Part shown: piece after piece, positions 60,430 to 64,000 of the stretch | How positions within the stretch are numbered: the stretch's first letter is position 1 | How the letters are laid out: each line of letters begins with the position of its first letter | Source of the DNA: Ahaetulla prasina | Taxonomy: Eukaryota; Chordata; Lepidosauria; Squamata; Colubridae | Direction: 5' to 3' | Assembly (NCBI RefSeq): GCF_028640845.1 | Contig: NC_080540.1 | Span: 282,304,524-282,368,523 of the forward strand | Length of the DNA: 64,000 nt | Notes under the pieces: model-generated | What the model saw: only the letters and a program-made list of their open reading frames with translations | The model's database searches: none | Told to the model about the DNA's origin: nothing | Program-made: the position numbers and the translations under genes

Positions 60430-61690
60430 GTCTCTCCCTTTATCTTCAGGTCCAGGGCCAAATCAGTAACGAAGTTGGCTTGCGTGTAGGTGTCACGAGT
60501 TTAACCCAGGAGCGGCAGAAGCCCAGACGACAGCCGAGATCAGAACGATTGGTGCAACGTTTGAGGGCCGCAGGCTTCTGCGTCCTTTAATTGCAACTCC
60601 ATTTAAAAGAGGTATTTATCAATACCAGCCGTCTGTTTCATGCCTGCTCAGGTACAGTTAATTTCAACACCCTGTACACCAACCGTGGATGCAGTTAATA
60701 GCTGCGGACCCCATAGGCAAAAAAAAAAGCCTTTGAAAGCCTTTCCTGTTCTCTGAAGTGCTGCTTGTATCCAATTATAAGTCACTACTTGCCATCCTAA
60801 TAATTTAAATCTGCCCACTCGTTGGATGAAGGGTTAGTGGGACCCAAAATGGGGGGGGGGGGAGAGAAAAAAAAATCCCCCCTCTTTCTCTCTAATCAAG
60901 CCAACTTGCAGGCTTTTCCCTCCCCCCTCCGCTTTTGACAGCATCAAATTAAAACCTAAAGGGGAGATCTTGAATGAGTTACTGTGCAAGAATAAAAGGC
61001 CTTAATGAGGTAATTTCATTATGGAGGCTCATCCAAGCCTATGTGAAAACAAGGGGGAAAGGGGGAGGGGGGGAAGAGAAGGAGGCCAACGGGGACAGGA
61101 AATTAGTGTTCCTTCCACCCTAATTAATGTTTAAAGGCATTTGGTACAGTCACCAAATTAACTGCTCCAAAGAACTTCTCGTCGGGAGAAAAAATACATT
61201 GTTGGCCTCTGCCTGTAATTAGAAGACACTCCAAGGAGGACCCTTAATGAGGCGAAAGCCGCCCTTTTCAAGCGGGGGGCTTCTCTGCCCAGGCAGCGCG
61301 GCGCGCACAATGTGGGCTTGTTTTTTAGCCCCTTTTGCAAAAGCAAGGTAAGGCGCTGAATGAGGGCAGGCCAGGCTCCCGGGAGGCCCGGCTTCCCAGC
61401 CAAAGGACCCGAAACCTCCTCATCCAGGGGGTAGGCGGGGGGAAGAAAGCCCGGCGATCAGGCTCCGCTCTTCCCCCAGGGAACGGGCCCGGCTGTCTTA
61501 AGCCATTACATGCTCTCCTGCCCTCCCTCCGCGCCCCTTCCCAGTTATCTTTACCCGGCCTTTGTCTCCTCTAATTGGAGCTGATGAGGTGCTAATTGGG
61601 GGAGTCGGGGAGGGGGGGATTAGGAGGGCTCCCTGAGCTTTGCAAGCCGAGGGAGGCAGATCGTGGGGAGGTTAATGAGGGTTTAAATCG
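60430..61690. promoter_or_regulatory. Candidate conserved non-coding (enhancer-like) block
   Basis: A repeat-poor stretch with many ATTA/TAAT homeodomain-type core sites (for example CCTAATTAATG, CTGTAATTAGAAG, TCTAATTGGAGC, GTGCTAATTGG, GTTAATGAGG) and a GC- and CpG-rich part near 61260-61500. Open frames over it are short and unlike any protein I know. Function is inference from composition and lack of transposons. Confidence 0.4.
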
Positions 61691-61867
61691 GAAAGGGGGA
61701 GAGGGCTAAGAAGGGGGAATCAGGGGAGGGGAAATCTTGGGTGTGTAGCCCGGGGGAAAAGTGCGGGGGTATGTGCACGTGTGCAACGGGAGAAAGGCGA
61801 GCTGAAGGTGTTTTGCACGGGAAAGTGCTTTTGAGTGCATGCATGGCTTTGAGAAGGGATAGACAAA

Positions 61868-61872
61868 GATAT

Positions 61873-61907
<35 letters not shown>

Positions 61908-61908
61908 T
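61868..61908 (+). repeat. GATA microsatellite
   Basis: About ten GATA units. Confidence 0.95.
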
Positions 61909-61956
61909 ATTGATCTGGGGTTCAAATGGAGGCGGGGAGGCTTGACTTGGGTTCTT

Positions 61957-62280
61957 GCCTACAATAGTGTTTCTCTGCCCTGGCAGTTTGCCTTCAGAAG
62001 TTGTAGGAACTTTGTCACTGGAGGCTTTCAAAGAAGAGCCTGGACTACCACCTGTCAGAAATGGTGTAGGGTCTCCTGCTTGGGGGTGGGGTGGGGAGGG
62101 TTGGACTAGATCAGGGGTCTCCAACCTTGGCAACTTTAAGCCTGGAGGACTTCAACACCCAGAATTCCCCAACCAGCTGGCTGGGGAATTCTGGGTGTTG
62201 AAGTCCTCCAGGCTTAAAGTTGCCAAGGTTGGAGACCCCTGGATTAGATGACCTACAAGGTTCCCTCCCAATTCTGTTAA
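61957..62280 (+). mobile_element. Old CR1 3' end with hAT MITE inside
   Basis: TTGCCTTCAGAAGTTGTAGG, AAATGGTGTAGGGTCTCCTG and GATGACCTACAAGG are CR1 3' sequence, split by the hAT at 62112-62241. Confidence 0.8.
62112..62241. mobile_element. Palindromic hAT MITE
   Basis: 130 bp, duplication GACTAGAT/GATTAGAT inside the CR1. Confidence 0.92.
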
Positions 62281-62446
62281 TCTGTTTTTTTTAAAAAAAC
62301 AACACCTTTAACATAGGTCCTTGATAACAATCTTCAACTGGGCTTGTCCAGGTATATGAAACTGTTTTCTGGAATTATTATCCAAACAGGACATCAGGTT
62401 AGAAGAACCGGTTTTGAGTAGAAATGATAGTGTCCTATTCAGTAAA

Positions 62447-62805
62447 GGGACGTGGTGGCTCAGTGGCTAAGATGCTGAGCTTGTCGATCAAAAGGTCGGC
62501 AGTTCAGCGGTTCGAATCCCTAGTGCTGCGTAACGGGGTAAGCTCCCATATCCTTGTCCCAGCTTCTGCCAACCTAGCAGTTTGAAAGCATGTAAAAAAT
62601 GCAAGTAGAAAAATAGGGACCACCTTTGGTGGGAAGGTAACAGTGTTCCGTGCGCCTTTGGCGTTGAGTCATGCAGACCACATGACCATGGAGATGTCTT
62701 CGGACAGCGCTGGCTCTTTGGCTTTGAAATGGAGATGAGCACCGCCCTCTCGAGTCGGGAATGACTAGCACATATGTGCGAGGGGAACCTTTACTTTACC
62801 TTTAA
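62447..62805 (+). mobile_element. Sauria-type SINE
   Basis: tRNA-like head with GGTGGCTCAGTGGCTAAGAT (A box) and GGTTCGAATCCC (B box), body ATAGGGACCACCTTTGGTGG, and BovB-like tail CACATATGTGCGAGGGGAAC. Not a functional tRNA gene. Confidence 0.92.
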
Positions 62806-63507
62806 TAGTGGTCTGCAGGTAGGGATTGTCAGGGGGTAAGGTCTTTCTGGAGAATGAGGCAAAATATTCTCTGACGGATCTGTGAGTTTTCATGTTCGAC
62901 TTTTTATTGTTTGTTCCAGGATCACTGTATTTATTTACTTTTTTTTATTAGCCTTGCTAAAGGACCAACATGGATTTCTCTTGATAAAGATATTTTGACA
63001 TATGTTTGGATGAAAATAGAGCCTCCACAGCTGCTTCTTGTATGCTGGTATTTACTCAGCCAAGATTAGATAAGAATGTGGGATAATTCATATTCTTGCA
63101 TTTTAGTTAGAGCATTTATATGAGTTGTGTTGAGAATTTTATTGAATATTTGTCCTGTTTGTATCACTGAGAGCAAAGTAACACAGGAATTAAATAACAA
63201 CGGGTCTGGAGAAGTCATCTCAGAAATAACTCCACTGAGTTCAGCAGGGTTTTACCCTGAACTAAAGGATTATAGAATTGGACCGAAATATCCATTATCT
63301 GGCATAATAACTTTTATTTATCTCCATCCTTATCAACTGTAGAGCGTCCAAGATTGATTTGATTTTTACTGAGATGCAATTTTCCTTTAAAGAGCTCTTT
63401 CTTATGTGCTAATTTGGCAATGACAGCATGCTGGCCAGCAGCCAGAATCTAGCTAAATGTTTACCCGGTAATTTCTAGCCTGTTCACAGTCTGAATTGAG
63501 GGCTGGT
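62806..63507. other. Unassigned sequence
   Basis: No gene or repeat recognised. Confidence 0.5.
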
Positions 63508-63518
63508 TGTCTCCAGGT

Positions 63519-63867
63519 TGAGGGACGCGGTGGCTCAGGGGCTAGGACTTTGTCGATTGAAAGGTCGGCAGCTCAGTGGTTCGAATCCCTAGTGCTGCCA
63601 TGTAACAGGGTGAGCTCCCGTTACTTGTCCCAGCTTCTGCCAGCCTAGCAGTTTTGAAAGCATGTAAAAATGCAAGTAGAAAAAATAGGGACCACCTTTG
63701 GTGGGAAGATAACAGCGTTCCGTGCTCCTTTGGCGTTGAGTCATGCTGGCCACATGACCACGGAGACGTCTTCGGACAGTGCTGGCTCTTCAGCTTTGAA
63801 ACGGAGATGAGCACCGCCCCCTAGAGTTGGCAACAACTAGCACATATGTGCGAGGGGAACCTTTACC
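63519..63867 (+). mobile_element. Sauria-type SINE with exact duplication
   Basis: Full-length, flanked by the exact 11-bp duplication TGTCTCCAGGT (63508-63518 and 63868-63878). Same head, body and tail as 62447-62805. Confidence 0.95.
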
Positions 63868-64000
63868 TGTCTCCAGGTACTCTTCAAGCCTGTGCTTTTG
63901 CTTTCTTTTCTAATTGTCATGAAAATTGAGGATTTCCTTGAGAATCGAATGGGGAGCAGTAAATGACTATGAACAAATTACAGTTAACTGATGTAAATAG

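Noticed and set aside
61250..61574. CpG-rich stretch as a promoter of a new gene
   Set aside because: No exon, splice donor or recognisable frame follows; kept only as a candidate regulatory block.
62460..62520. tRNA gene call from A and B box sequences
   Set aside because: No cloverleaf closes, and the boxes belong to the Sauria-type SINE head; the same holds at 63530-63590 and in the SINEs at 2432 and 46580.
35746..64000. Exons of the gene expected downstream of CCBE1 in other vertebrates (LMAN1)
   Set aside because: I searched by eye on both strands and saw no exon-like sequence; the gene probably lies beyond the window.

Overview
The window is vertebrate nuclear DNA, most probably from a snake or another squamate reptile. 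The evidence is the repeat content: CR1 LINEs whose 3' ends run into AATAG/AACAG (or ATTCT) pentamers, a Sauria-type SINE with a tRNA-like head and a BovB-like tail, a BovB/RTE ORF end, many palindromic hAT and Tc1/mariner MITEs, and solo LTRs. No bacterial, viral-particle or CRISPR content is visible.

The only host gene I can support is CCBE1 (collagen and calcium-binding EGF domain protein 1), on the + strand. Nine exons lie between 6242 and 35745, probably exons 3-11 of 11; the signal-peptide exons lie upstream of the window. In order they encode a cysteine-rich segment, an EGF-like domain, a calcium-binding EGF domain, a linker with CC motif, two exons starting the collagenous region, two 36-nt Gly-X-Y exons, and the conserved C-terminal region ending at a TAA at 35743-35745. 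All splice sites are AG/GT and all exon phases join. CCBE1 is a secreted extracellular-matrix protein that promotes VEGF-C maturation with ADAMTS3 during lymphatic development; that role is family knowledge, not something read here.

Layout: 1-6241 is the intron before the first visible exon (nested hATs, a CR1 split by a SINE, a Tc1/mariner-like MITE split by a solo LTR). 6242-35745 is CCBE1 with repeat-rich introns. 35746 to about 40.8 kb is a probable long 3' UTR holding several MITEs. From about 41 kb to 64 kb is intergenic: LINE fragments, three LTR pieces, a near-perfect 220-bp inverted repeat, a 350-bp GAA/GGA purine tract, and two Sauria-type SINEs. A repeat-poor, partly GC-rich, homeodomain-motif-rich stretch at 60.4-61.7 kb is a candidate conserved regulatory element.

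I found no new multi-gene system. The most checkable oddities are: the CTTT microsatellite that forms the polypyrimidine tract of a CCBE1 exon with a tandem (NAGNAG) acceptor; the near-perfect inverted repeat at 46932-47596; a set of nested insertions resolved by exact target-site duplications; and the candidate regulatory block near 61 kb.
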